From assembly GCA_029948255.1 (NCBI GenBank), contig JALIZF010001505.1, positions 186,001-250,000 of the forward strand: a stretch of DNA of 64,000 nucleotides. Direction: 5' to 3'. Positions 1 to 11,100 of the stretch are shown here, piece after piece (position 1 is the stretch's first letter; every line of letters begins with the position of its first letter). The position numbers and the translations under genes were made by a program. Source of the stretch: Telmatactis stephensoni. Taxonomy: Eukaryota; Cnidaria; Anthozoa; Actiniaria; Isophelliidae. The notes beneath the pieces were generated by a model. The model ran no database searches. It was not told the origin of the DNA and saw only the letters and a list, made by a program, of their open reading frames with translations.

Positions 1-139
1 TAAAAGAACCTATATAGCTTGTGATTGCACAGCTTTCAATTTTGGTTCCGATACGATATGCAGTATATTTTTTCAGTGTTAAAATTACGAATAACACTTG
101 TAACAGTCTAAGCGGATATTTATTCCTGGTTGTACTTAC

Positions 140-939
140 ATCTTTATTTGGTGTTTTTCATTTGGCCAGGTAAACAATGGACAGGTCACCAACCTCATTT
201 TGCATTGGTCCTTTAAATGCACTTCTTTCTGGCTGAACGGCACCTCTTCCTCGCACTCGTTGCACAACCACGTGCGAAATTCACACACCCTCTCGTGCTC
301 AGCAGCGTCTCTCTTAACTGGAGAGAGGAGACACCCTCTGAGACGAAAAGAGCAGGGAAACCGCTTGAATTGGCATGAAGCCGAATGCACAGGGTAGTCC
401 CCTACTTTTCCTTGCCACGAGCAACCATCCACGTTGCACTTTGCCTTTAAGTTGGCGATGGTTTCCTCGTGGACAAGGTTTCTGAACTGCTGTGTGATGT
501 CTCTTCTGCAGATTGGACACGCTGGTGGTCGACGTTCTGCCATCACACGCTCCACACATGATTGGCAATATGTATGTCCACAAGCGAAGAGCAAGCAACG
601 AGTCATAAAAGATGTACTGTAGAAAAAAAAGTGAAGATCAATGAACGCTCTAGTTTTCAAAAGTGTTCCAGTCAAACCAACTCCAATTTATATTCCCTTT
701 TGAGTGTTCGAATGAAACTTTACGTTCTATTTAGAATTGATATGCATGATTTCCCTAAGATAGTAGTTTTCAATAGACGACTTTTACAAATGGCGGGGTT
801 ATTGTTTACAAGAACTAAAACGAATAGCGGCAGTCATCTTTTTTACGTAGGACTTCACTTTCTATAAGAAACGGCTGGTTTTTGAAAAGCACTTTTTGTG
901 GTTACTGGCTTTATGCAACACACTATGCTATGGGCTTCA

Positions 940-987
<48 letters not shown>

Positions 988-3100
988 TAATTCGGGAATC
1001 CCGATCTTTCGGGTAGACACGAAGTGTCTACCCGAAAGATATCCGAACGCACTCGTGCGTTCACTCGTGCCCATGTAAAAGAAGCCCAAAATCGGCTTAA
1101 ACTTTTTAACAAGACGCTCCTCGAAGCGTACACTGGCTGCCTGTAGTTCAACAAGCCGCAGTAGTAAAGACTTTAAATTTGTCTGTCAACAGCTATTAGT
1201 GTTTGCCTTTAATTTGTCCTTCTATCATCTTGCATTGTATTATATATCTCACATGCAAAAATAGTACTGCGAATATACCAGTTTATTCAACTTTTTATTT
1301 CACTATATATCTAAATTGTTTGCCGTTAAGACTTCTACAACGGCATTTTTGACACAATAACAAATCGTGTATTTTTTTCGTTCATGTTTCAGATGTTTTA
1401 TCCATTACGTGACCAAACGCATCAGGTCAAATAGAACATAAAAATAAATTGAATTTCAATAAACTTTACCAAGGGCACTAGGACAAAGTCGGTGTGTGTG
1501 TACTAGTCGAAATAAACCCCTACCCCCACCCCCAACCAGGGACAGGCATTGAAATGTGTCTATTTCTATTCTTGGTTTGCACTGACGTCATCATAAAATT
1601 TTTCGGGCTTAATATAGAATATTTTTGAATAAAATGTCTTGCATCTAAAAAGCAGTTCAAGGTTTGTATCTATACGAAATTTTTAGTCATAAGATTATTT
1701 TGATAACGAGATACGAGCGATCAAATATCTTCATTGTTTGGTGTGAAATGTATGGCTCCGCCATCTTGGTGCACAACCTTGTACACCAACATGGCGGACA
1801 GTAACACGAAGGACCAAAATCACGTTAATATCACTATAATTCGTGTTTTTTATTCAGATATTCACCAAAACAAACTTATTTATCACTTAAAAAGTTAAAG
1901 TCGTATGATTTGAATCACATTTGCCTATATTTCTGCGTCTTTACGATATACGTGACAGTGTTGCGTGACAGAAATTGTCTCGCAATAAATCGAAAACCAT
2001 TCATCGAAAGAACTCAGTTTTTTTGTGTGAGGACTTTTCTTAATGATATAAATAAAATATCTAGGAAACAGTTTCGTGTGATGCATAGTTTAGATTTTAG
2101 CTTTTCGATGACGTCACATGAGGGCAGTAACCACATGGCCTCATAGAGGTCTATTTTTAAAATATGATACGACTCGGATTGATCGTCTAGCGCTTTTTAC
2201 AATGAATTCCGGTCTAAATGGACTACCTAAATCAATAAATTACCTTTGCACCTAATGCATCTTTATTACAAAGCTACGTAGGACCCACGTAGGGTATAAA
2301 GTCATGCAGGGGGAGGGGACAACAAGCAAAGGTGGCAATTTGGGCTTGAAGCATTTCGATCTTGAGTATACTCTAGAACTTATGGGCACACTTTTGAATT
2401 TTCTAGTTTTCGTGGAATGTCATTTCTATTTTACTTCATTGGTCTGTGCAAAAATTGGCTTGGTTTGTTTCTACTGCCGATAAACGTTTTAAATATCAAC
2501 ATAGATGAAGTTATTAAAATGAATATAAATACTGAGGGCCATTCCATTTTATATCCACACCCCCCCCCCCCCCCCCCCATAGAAGATATAATTCAACAAT
2601 AGCCCCCAGAAATTCGTTTTTTACCCCCTCAGAAAAAAAAGATCAAAGTGCCGACACAACTACCCCCCCGGAAATTTTTACACTTTTGTCTGCCCCCCTC
2701 AGAAAAATATCCAAAATTACGAAAAAATACGAAAAGATCAAAGGCGCCGACGCAACAACCCCCCTAGAAACGACTTTTTAGAACCCCCCAGAAAAAGTCT
2801 TCTATGGGGGGGGTGTGGATATAAAATGGAATGGCCCTGAACAATTCCTTCAACTTGGGACTTAATATGGGTGGATGGATGCAAATTCAAAGGTAATCCA
2901 TTGTCTTAATAAGTAGTCTATTTAGGTTGTCCATATGGGTAAAGTTCAACTTAGGAGAAGTCCATGGACGGGAGTCAGTGTTTTGTAATCTTCTATTGAA
3001 AGCAAGTACGACAAGTTTATACATACCAGATTGGACATAGAGCAGAGGAAAGCGTTTGGTCCACGACAGTCATGTCACCGACAGTCCACGAATCGGTCAT
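140..3100 (-). CDS. RING plus TRAF-type zinc finger protein (3' end beyond window)
   Basis: Two coding exons are visible on the minus strand. Exon 1 is 3100-3027: it starts at the first ATG after an in-frame stop and reads MTDSWTVGDM, then ...SALCPI, with donor TG|gtatgt. Exon 2 is 616-140, with acceptor ctacag and donor AT|gtaagt. Joining them completes the codon for the fourth RING ligand and gives CPIC-x11-C-x-H-x2-C-x2-C, then CPIC, a full C3HC4 RING at about residues 22-65. Cys/His-rich TRAF-type zinc fingers follow (CNVDGCSW...HSASC, CSFRLRGC...HERVC, CNECEEE...HLKDQC). Family knowledge: RING/TRAF-type proteins are ubiquitin ligases or receptor adaptors in the cytoplasm. At least one further exon, perhaps a coiled coil and a TRAF or other C-terminal domain, must lie left of position 140. 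The gene is divergent from the one starting at 4658. Subfamily (TRAF, RNF41-like or other) cannot be decided here. Confidence 0.8.
940..988. repeat. (TGCG)n microsatellite
   Basis: About twelve uninterrupted TGCG units. It opens reading frames on both strands (Arg-Ala-Cys-Val repeats) that are artefacts of the repeat. Confidence 0.95.
1004..1062. repeat. Two adjacent short hairpins
   Basis: Positions 1004-1020 and 1024-1040 are perfect 17-bp inverted arms around the loop GAA. Positions 1045-1052 and 1055-1062 are perfect 8-bp arms around TC. They directly follow the TGCG microsatellite. Function unknown. Confidence 0.85.
1757..1798. repeat. Inverted pair of YY1-like motifs
   Basis: A 15-bp inverted repeat with one mismatch (1757-1771 and 1784-1798). 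Each arm carries CCATCTTGG or its complement CAACATGGCGG, which resembles the YY1 recognition core. It lies inside the intron of the RING/TRAF-type gene, so regulatory meaning is inference. Confidence 0.45.
2535..2838. mobile_element. Foldback (MITE-like) element with internal C-tracts
   Basis: Terminal inverted repeats of about 45 bp start AGGGCCATTCCATTTTATAT on the left and recur inverted on the right. The inside carries one run of about 20 C and several CCCCCC(A/T)(G/C)AAA blocks. There is no coding capacity, so it would be non-autonomous. Confidence 0.75.
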
Positions 3101-3774
3101 AGTCAAAGTTTTAGAAATATCTTCTCGTGCTAAGATTGTTGTATAGTGTTTTACTTAGTGCAGTGAAGGAGAGCTAGGCATCCGATACACTACTTGCGCC
3201 GACTGATAAGCTCCTCGTGGGTCTGATAACAGTTTAATATAAAACTTATAAAGATGGCTCAGATAACAGATGGTTTGAATTCTTCAGTTTTTATCATTAA
3301 ATGTGCTTTTTTACTTCGACTGGACAATGAAGTAAAGCATAGTGAGCATGAATTCGTATATTAAGAGCAAGAACAGTTCATAAATTTGCAAAATATTAAA
3401 ATTGTATAGTTTAGAGTTTTTGCCCCGCTTCCTGAGTATCAAAAACAAAAACAAAAAGAGACAAACAAAAACGAAAAAGAAAACGAAGAAATAAAAGGAC
3501 TAGCGGATATAATTGCAGTTTTTTTTAACATGACGTCAAAAAAGCTAGAATCTAAACCTCTGATCTAAACTATTGATGAAGAAATCTGGTAGCCTGATAT
3601 CAGTTTCTATATATAATTGAAGGAAGTGGTCTCTGAAAATTTGGGCCGTTTTTGAGTCATTCAGTTGTCAAAATTGTGTCACGCCATAATGTCGGCACGC
3701 GTTGAAATTCATCGAGGGGGAATAATACTGGGATGGGGATTTGAAAATGAGCCCTAAAAGGTACCTGGGTCTTA

Positions 3775-3861
3775 AAATGAAATGAAATGAAATGAAATGA
3801 AATGAAATGAAATGAAATGAAATGAAATGAAATGAAATGAAATGAAATGAAATGAAATGAA
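3775..3861. repeat. (AAATG)n microsatellite
   Basis: About 17 near-perfect pentamer units. The opposite strand is open in one frame as a Phe-His-Phe-Ile-Ser repeat, which is not a gene. Confidence 0.95.
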
Positions 3862-4231
3862 AACGTGTATAACAAACTTAGGACGTCATGCAAAAAAGGC
3901 ATTTCAAAAAAAACAAAAAATTTCTGACTCAGTCAGTTATTTAAATGAAGCAACAGGAGGCTTCCACTAGTCGACGAGCGAACTAGAGCGATGATATTTA
4001 CAGGAAAAAGAAGACACAAACAAGGCATTATCCCTTGTCGCTCTCGCTGCGGGGTGTCAAATTCATTACAGGCACATCTTATGAATGTGGGAGAAGATAG
4101 CAATCGCGTAATTAACCAGGAAACCAGAGAGTTGAAATTAGATTGCGCTACAGCCTTTTCACTTCAATAAACTGATCCATTATTTCATTGACTTGAACAG
4201 AACAGTGAGATCTGAGTGATGGATTGATGTA

Positions 4232-4375
4232 ACAAGTCTCAACACTTCCGGAAGTTTATCATGACGTATCCGTAACCGTAACACCTCTCGGTTGAAGCTG
4301 CCTTCATCAGAGAGGTGTTTTACCGTTACCTGGTACGGGACGTCATGATAAACTTCCGGAAGTGTTGAGACTTGT
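4232..4375. mobile_element. Foldback element, about 144 bp
   Basis: Outer arms ACAAGTCTCAACACTTCCGG... and its inverted copy run about 36 bp. An inner inverted pair AACACCTCTC / GAGAGGTGTT lies near the centre. The whole can fold into one long hairpin. It sits 280 bp upstream of the start at 4658. Confidence 0.7.
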
Positions 4376-4622
4376 CGATCTCAAATTCTGCCGAAACAAT
4401 GTGCCAGAGATAAAGAAATAAAAGATCTTGTAATATCTTTGAAAAATTTCTAATAAGCTTCTATGGGTTTTAAGCAGTTTTTTAGTTTCTCCGAAATGAA
4501 ACGAAATTGTGTATACATCTGTATTACAGTTAAACAGTTTGTTGAAATTCTATCCGCCTCATCGGAACTTGTTGGTACTACGTCACTATTAGATTGCTGA
4601 AGAGTCAAAGCACAAGAAAACC

Positions 4623-4655
4623 ATGTTCACACTGATCGAGCACCTTGATCTGTGA
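4623..4655 (+). CDS. Upstream ORF, 10 codons
   Basis: An ATG in the context AACCATGT opens a 10-codon frame (MFTLIEHLDL). Its stop TGA ends two bases before the ATG of the long gene at 4658. If the transcript starts upstream of 4623, this uORF would be met first, and the downstream ORF would need reinitiation or leaky scanning. The transcription start is unknown. Confidence 0.35.
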   Translation: MFTLIEHLDL

Positions 4656-4657
4656 AG

Positions 4658-5139
4658 ATGTCTGGGAATGAATTCGAAAACAAGAGCAAGAGCAAGAAAC
4701 CGCCACGAATTCCGAAAAAGACGTTCGTTCACGTCACAAATAAGGACGTTGTACCTAGAGCTGGGCGGCACGACCAGCTCGTTCGGGACGGTCGCGTCGC
4801 GGACGTGTCCTTTTCGGCAATGGACAGTGAAATGGAGGTGAAGGCGAAAATAATCAATAACCTAAGTTCTCTGGCAGCACTTCTAAGGCCACAGCTGCAG
4901 GGGTATGTAATTATGTTTTTAACAACAACAAAAGAATTGACAACTTAATGGTATAAAGCTCCGAGTATAGTCGCAGGGTAACTCAATGCCTCATTTTGCA
5001 TTTTTCAGAATTCAGTTTTACACCACTTCCAGCCATGGAAATAAACTGCAACTGGTGCTGGAAGGCTGGCAATCTGGACAATCCTTAAAAACTGTTTTCA
5101 GTAATAGATCTAAGGTGTTCATATTTACACCAAATGAAG
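4658..5139 (+). other. N-terminal exons 1-2 of the 4658 gene
   Basis: Exon 1 is 4658-4902, with donor GG|gtatgt; exon 2 is 5009-5139, with acceptor tttttcag and donor gtaagc. Together they encode about 125 residues. A basic start (KSKSKKPPRIPKK) leads into a region with regular hydrophobic spacing (VKAKIINNLSSL..LLRPQLQG, then HGNKLQLVLEGWQSGQ.. and SKVFIFTP). This looks like a small folded domain of alternating helix and strand. No catalytic motif is visible. Confidence 0.65.
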
Positions 5140-8100
5140 GTAAGCGGGCGCGCGGCTTGATCATTGACGCTTTGTCCTTCTCCAACTGACAACTCAAAAC
5201 ATTATACCCTAAAACATATTTGCTGTCCAATTATAACCCACTGCCTACACGATTTATTAAAATCAACATCTTAAAAATGGACTATTTGGAAATTGGGTAA
5301 CTGCCGAATCGGCGGCGCATGAAATATTGTGTGAACTGATGGCATATTAGCTCGGTGACTCAGAGCGATACTCCTGTACTGAGACATTGTTTCTTCATTC
5401 TTTTATCTGTTGTTCTACATTCATGACTTTGTATTCAGTTTATTTTTACACAGTAACATTCTGTAAAAATTAGTGGTATTTAGCAACCACGTTGTTTTCC
5501 ACGTTGGCGCCTTGTGTTCACTTAGGTTCGCAAAACTCCGAGGCCTTGGCGATTTATTCGCGAGGTGTCGCGTTAATATCGTAATGCATTCGGCCAATAA
5601 CGTGTGCACAGCGCGCGATGCACAGCGGTCTTGATTTACAACGCTGGCGATCGCGAAAAGCTGGCAGAAATTTGGTTCAAAGACTTAATACTGGACATAA
5701 TGGGTTTTCTTTTAAAATTACTGACGAAGATGATTTTCTTATAATAACTTTTTAATGAATTTCATATAATGTTCATATTCATACCAAATTATTTAAGGAA
5801 AAGAGCCTTCCTCGATTTCCCAATAAGATTGGTCTGCAAAGGGCCTAATTGGCTTTGGGAGCTCGAGATGGCCCTGATATTTAAAATATTAACTTTTTTT
5901 CTGTTGTTGTAACTGATTGATGCTGTTGTTTTCTTTTAAATTATAGGCTTTTCAGGAAGTTCTACGGTAACTTCGCCCACAGGTATGCATTCATGCAGAA
6001 ATAAATTATTTCATGAAGTTACAAGCTTAAGCTTAGCTTAAGAAAAGTTAAGCTTAAGTTTCCTGTTTCAAAACACTTTGTCGATCCTCAACCTGAATCT
6101 GACATCCAAACTGCCTGAATAATGTAGCACATTTTTATATATACAAAGCTTTGCTGCACAAATTATTAGAATAATTTAGATTCAGATTTAGAATACAACT
6201 TAAGCTTAATCATGTTATGAGTTTGAGTGAGAATTATGATTCAAATCAGTCAAAGATTTTTAAAACAGGTATTAGCTTAAGCTATATATGCACTCCATAC
6301 ATGATATATATGACTGCATGATATGGTTGAAAGACTTTTCTGCTGTGGAGTTTAGCTTTAAATCATGGAACCTTTGCTTTTCTGGTGTGCAACTTAAAAA
6401 AAGGAGATAGTAAGTTAGAGTAAAAACATCCAAAAAGTTTTTGTTACACAACTACAATTTATTCTTTTCTTTAATTGTAGACCCATCTCAAAGTGCCCCA
6501 CAACCAACACACACGCAAGCTACATTGTCAACTTCAGGTACATTAATTGACTAATCTTGTTAAAAATTATGAGTCAAATGAGTCACGAGTCAGATCAGTA
6601 GTTTGCCTGGTTTCAATACAATTTGCAAACATATACAGTTTACTAGACTACAAGGTACTTACTACCTTTTAATTGTAAGCAAAGTGTTGTTTACAGTCGA
6701 GTTTTGGAGTTTAACAGCTTCTAAACTGAGTAACTTTACTCAGGGGGTAAAGTGACAGGGTTGGGAGAAGGGGTGGGGTCCAACAGAGCTTCATATCAAT
6801 TGCAAGCTGGTTTGAGACATATATTTATGTCCCTCTGTTGTTTAGACTTTTGGAATTTTTAGATGACTGGCATTTTCATGATTCTGACAAAACTTTCTTA
6901 TTTCTAGAAATTAAGTTGAATTATATTTCCATGTTCGATTTGATTTAAGCTTACTCTTTGAAACGAATAATTAGAATTGTTTTCATTAACCCGGGAAACA
7001 AAGTGTACTACTTAAAGTGTAAGTGTAATACTGAGTCAAACAAATGGCCCTGAAGTGTGATAAAGCGTAACTAAAAGCCAGCTAAAGTGTCTTTCACTCG
7101 TCAAGATATTTGTGTTTGGTACTAAAAATCTCTCTGGTACTTAGATAATACTTTGAAGGATTCAAAGCGTTTATTATCAGTTCTGGAATTATATTCCTTG
7201 TGCAGTCAAGAGCATTCATATTTTCAGTTCGCTGATTATGAAATATATCACAAAAGAATAGGCAACCACTGGGAGCCCAAACCAAGAGTTTGGTTGTACT
7301 TATTAAGAATTTATGCCTTTTATTTCATTTTGATATTCTACTTCTAAGCTGTTATAGTACATTTTTGTGTTAAGCCTTTATTGCGTACATCTATTTGAAA
7401 CTGTATATAGAAATTATTCTCTCAATAAGTTTTCAGGGAGGTGTATCTCATTTATTAGTCAAGTTTGTATGATAACCTCTGCCTTTCACGAGGAAGATGT
7501 ACAAAAGGAAGATTGGTGCAATAAATCACTTGATGAGAAGCTTAAATGCTGAAGGATTTGTTTTCTGCCTTGTTTCTGGTTCTTTTCTCCAGTAATACAC
7601 TGCGGTCAGAACAGTGCTTGTGATTTGTTCAAGTAACAAAGAGTGGTAAAACAAAACAAAGGATATAGATTAAATGTAGAACAAAAGGCATTGTTCATCA
7701 TGATCCACATATTCTTTTTTTTACTGAAATGTTTGTATGAACAAATCACAAGCTTCATTCTAATGGTAGTGGCAGGATGAACCCTTTTCTCTGGATTATT
7801 CCTTTGCTAGTAAAAGAATTAGCTAACTAATAGCAGACTGTAAATCTTTTTGTTTTCTTTTGTTTTCAGCAAAGTAACTCTAGTTCTAATACATAAGACA
7901 CTTAAATTTTATTATTTGAAAATATTACAAATTGGATAGGCAACCATGCAAATAAACTGATAGCTGCCAAAGACCATGTAGCTTTGGCATCTAACTTATG
8001 TAAGACCACAGGTATATTCCAAGCTGGCTCAATTCCTTGGGCTGGGCACGAGTAAATGCACCATTGTGCATCTAGTTTTGTGTACAACAAAGAAGAACTT

Positions 8101-11100
8101 ACTTGAATTGTACAGTGTATGTCCGTTAATGTCTCTTAATCCATCCTCCCTACTGCTCTACATTTACATCTACATTTACAGACAGGTCCTCATGACATTT
8201 TAGCATACTTCTTTAAATCCACTTTGCGAATATGACCAATAATTAAATTTCACATTTTCCTCCTGTTAAGGGCGGAATAGAAATAGAAGAACTTTGGATC
8301 CCCCAAGTCCATTCATTGATGAATTTGATAGTGAAGATGAAGAAGATCTTCCATCAATATTTGGTTAGTGTACATGTATTGTCTGAGGTTCAAATGTTTC
8401 TCAGTTTAAATCTCACCTTTAAATATGATAAATAGTTATATTCAAGATGTTGGAATGTATTTTGAATGCACTAATGTCAAGGAGACTGAAATGGGTGTAT
8501 TACTAAAGATGTAATTCATTATGAAATGGAACTAACTAAGAAATAAAAGCAGTTCCATTTGATTTTTATCATCATCATGCAGATTTGCTTACTGAAGGAG
8601 AAGGCACACAAGCAACACAATGTACATGTTACATGTATACATGATTGCATAAAATTTATGATATTGTCGATTATCTTATGAGGGTCAATGAATGGAAACA
8701 ATAATTAAGTGTGATTTGATTTTTCACCACAGAATCACAGACAATTTCATCATCATCTGCTCCAGGTAAAAATGATGATTATAAAGTAACACTGATTAAT
8801 TTTTGTGCCCAATTACTGACTGAAATGTTAAAAATGCCTTGCTGACCATAGCTAGTTGCACCAACTGGTAGGCATCTGGACAATACATGTATATCTCCTT
8901 GTTTTGTAGCTGTGTTTTTCTCTGGCAAATATTGGTGCACAAAATAGTCTAGCCTGTTGTACTGTACAGTTCAGACAGCAAAATATATCTTCAGTTGGCC
9001 TTTAGTTTCTTAAATGAAGTGATCAGAAGTAATTTTTGAAATCTATCTATTTTATATCTCAAATCTCTCAATCTAATAATAATAATAATTAAAATTAATG
9101 CTTGTAGAGTGCCTATACAAGTCAGTTGTAGGCACTGTTTTTAATTGTTGCAATTAAAAATATGAATGATTTAGATGATGAGCAAGCTGGGTGACAAAAA
9201 ATTGGATTTCCAGATATTATGTAATTTTATAAATTTTTGAATGAAAGTTAACCAGCAATGTAAAGCGCCTTAAAGCCTGGTATAAGGCGCTTTGGAAATC
9301 TAAATTATTATTATTATTATTATTATGTGCATGCTTATTGTTTGCGCTCAAAGACTATCATTTCCTATATACAACAGGAACATTCATCTCATTATTCTGT
9401 ATCTTGATTTTTAACACATTTGTAATCGAACATTTATTGTAGCTTCATTATCATCTTTAAAAGAAAGATCTGCAGCAACCTCTCGAGGTAATTAAAATAG
9501 ACATGTGACAATCTATTTATAATTAATTTTAGGAAGGCAGAGTAAGGTTTATTCATTATGTATTTAAGTGATGATATGAATACTGACATAACTATGGCAA
9601 TTTTATTGCAGCCTTTTTCACTCAGTCATCAGCTACATGCAGTACTCAACACATGCAAGGTAAATGTAATAATTACATTTATTGTTCCTATTGTGGGTAT
9701 TGATCAAGTATTTTTAATCACTGTACAATAATATTTAGATCTTTTGTTGTAAGCATACACAAAAAATTTTTCAAGTTGTTGAGAATATAATTTGTTGGAT
9801 TAATGTTTGGATTAATAAAGGGGTGGTCTGTATTTAATTTTTATAATATAACATATAAAATTATTGCCCTATTTCATTTAAATTAGTAAGTCACAGTTTG
9901 TTTATGTGGGAAAGAATTGTTTAGAACAATATTTCAAAATAATTTGAACAAAAGTTCTTAATATATAGTATACTAGTAGGCACCATTCATTGCATTTAAT
10001 GGTTGCCAGACAACTTGCACTGAGGTCATTACTCACCCAACCAATTTGTCCAAATTTTAGCAGTTACAGTAACTGCTTCCATTTGGTGAACTCGCCTTAC
10101 ATGTATGTGTTTTTAATCCATGAAAACTTTTTGTTATAAACCTATCCTTATTAAGATAAGATATTTTATTTCCTTGATAAAAATAAGCCTTAATTAGTCA
10201 AGTTGAACACCCAATTGATCACATCTGACTGACGGCCTTCTCATGATTGGACTGAATTCAGCAGTATGGATAATTCAGCTATGATCTAGTTATCTAATTC
10301 ATTGAAATGAGATCCAAACACTGTGACTGTTTATAAATACTAATTTGTTAATAAGTGAACATTACAATAATTAAGAACTGCCAATGCCAAATTTGACGAT
10401 GAGACATTTGTATTACTTCATGACACAAGAACAAGGCATAGCTATTTTGAATTTAGTTGTGTAAGGTGGGAAACAATTAAAATATAATATTATATTATTG
10501 TTAATTTATAATTAACTATTACTTATAATAATGAATTGGTTTTTTATTCATCTCTCTGTAGATTCCAATTCACGCTCAGCTAGTTCAAATACACCTAGAA
10601 CAACACCAGGTACAAAATTATAACACCAGTAGATGATTACCTAGTAAAACATTAACTATTACTTAATGAATTGGTATTTTATTCATCTCTCTGTAGATTC
10701 CAATTCACGCTCAGCTAGTTCAAATACACCTAGAACAACACCAGGTACAAATTATAACATCAGTAGATGATTACCTAGTGAAACATTTATTTATCTATTA
10801 CTTAATGAATTGGTATTTTATTCATCTCTCTGTAGATTCCAATTCACGCTCAGCTAGTTCAAATACACCTAGAACAACACCAGGTACAAATTATAACATC
10901 AGTAGATAATTACCTAGTGAAACATTAACTATTACAAACTGAATGAATTGGTATTTTATTCATCTCTCTGTAGATTCCAATTCACGCTCAGCTAGTTCGA
11001 ATACAGTACCTTCTAGAACAACACCAGGTACAAATTATAACATCAGTAGATAATTACCTAGTGAAACATTAACTATTACTTATTTAATAAATGAATTGGT

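Larger units (their letters stand above)
617..3026 (-). other. Intron 1 of the RING/TRAF-type gene
   Basis: This 2.4-kb intron joins the split RING domain. It is AT-rich and holds a TGCG microsatellite, two adjacent hairpins, an inverted pair of CCATCTTGG-like motifs and a foldback element with C-tracts (listed separately). No coding potential beyond chance open frames is seen on either strand. Confidence 0.6.
3101..4622. promoter_or_regulatory. Intergenic space between two divergent genes
   Basis: This 1.5-kb interval separates the start of the minus-strand RING/TRAF-type gene from the plus-strand gene at 4658, so it should hold both promoters. I see no confident TATA box or initiator. It contains an AAATG microsatellite (3775-3861) and a foldback element (4232-4375). 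No coding sequence is supported. Confidence 0.4.

Noticed and set aside
855..1154. Frame with Arg-Thr-His-Ala repeats
   Set aside because: Product of the TGCG microsatellite and adjacent hairpins.
3657..3902. Phe-His-Phe-Ile-Ser repeat frame
   Set aside because: Translation of the AAATG microsatellite.
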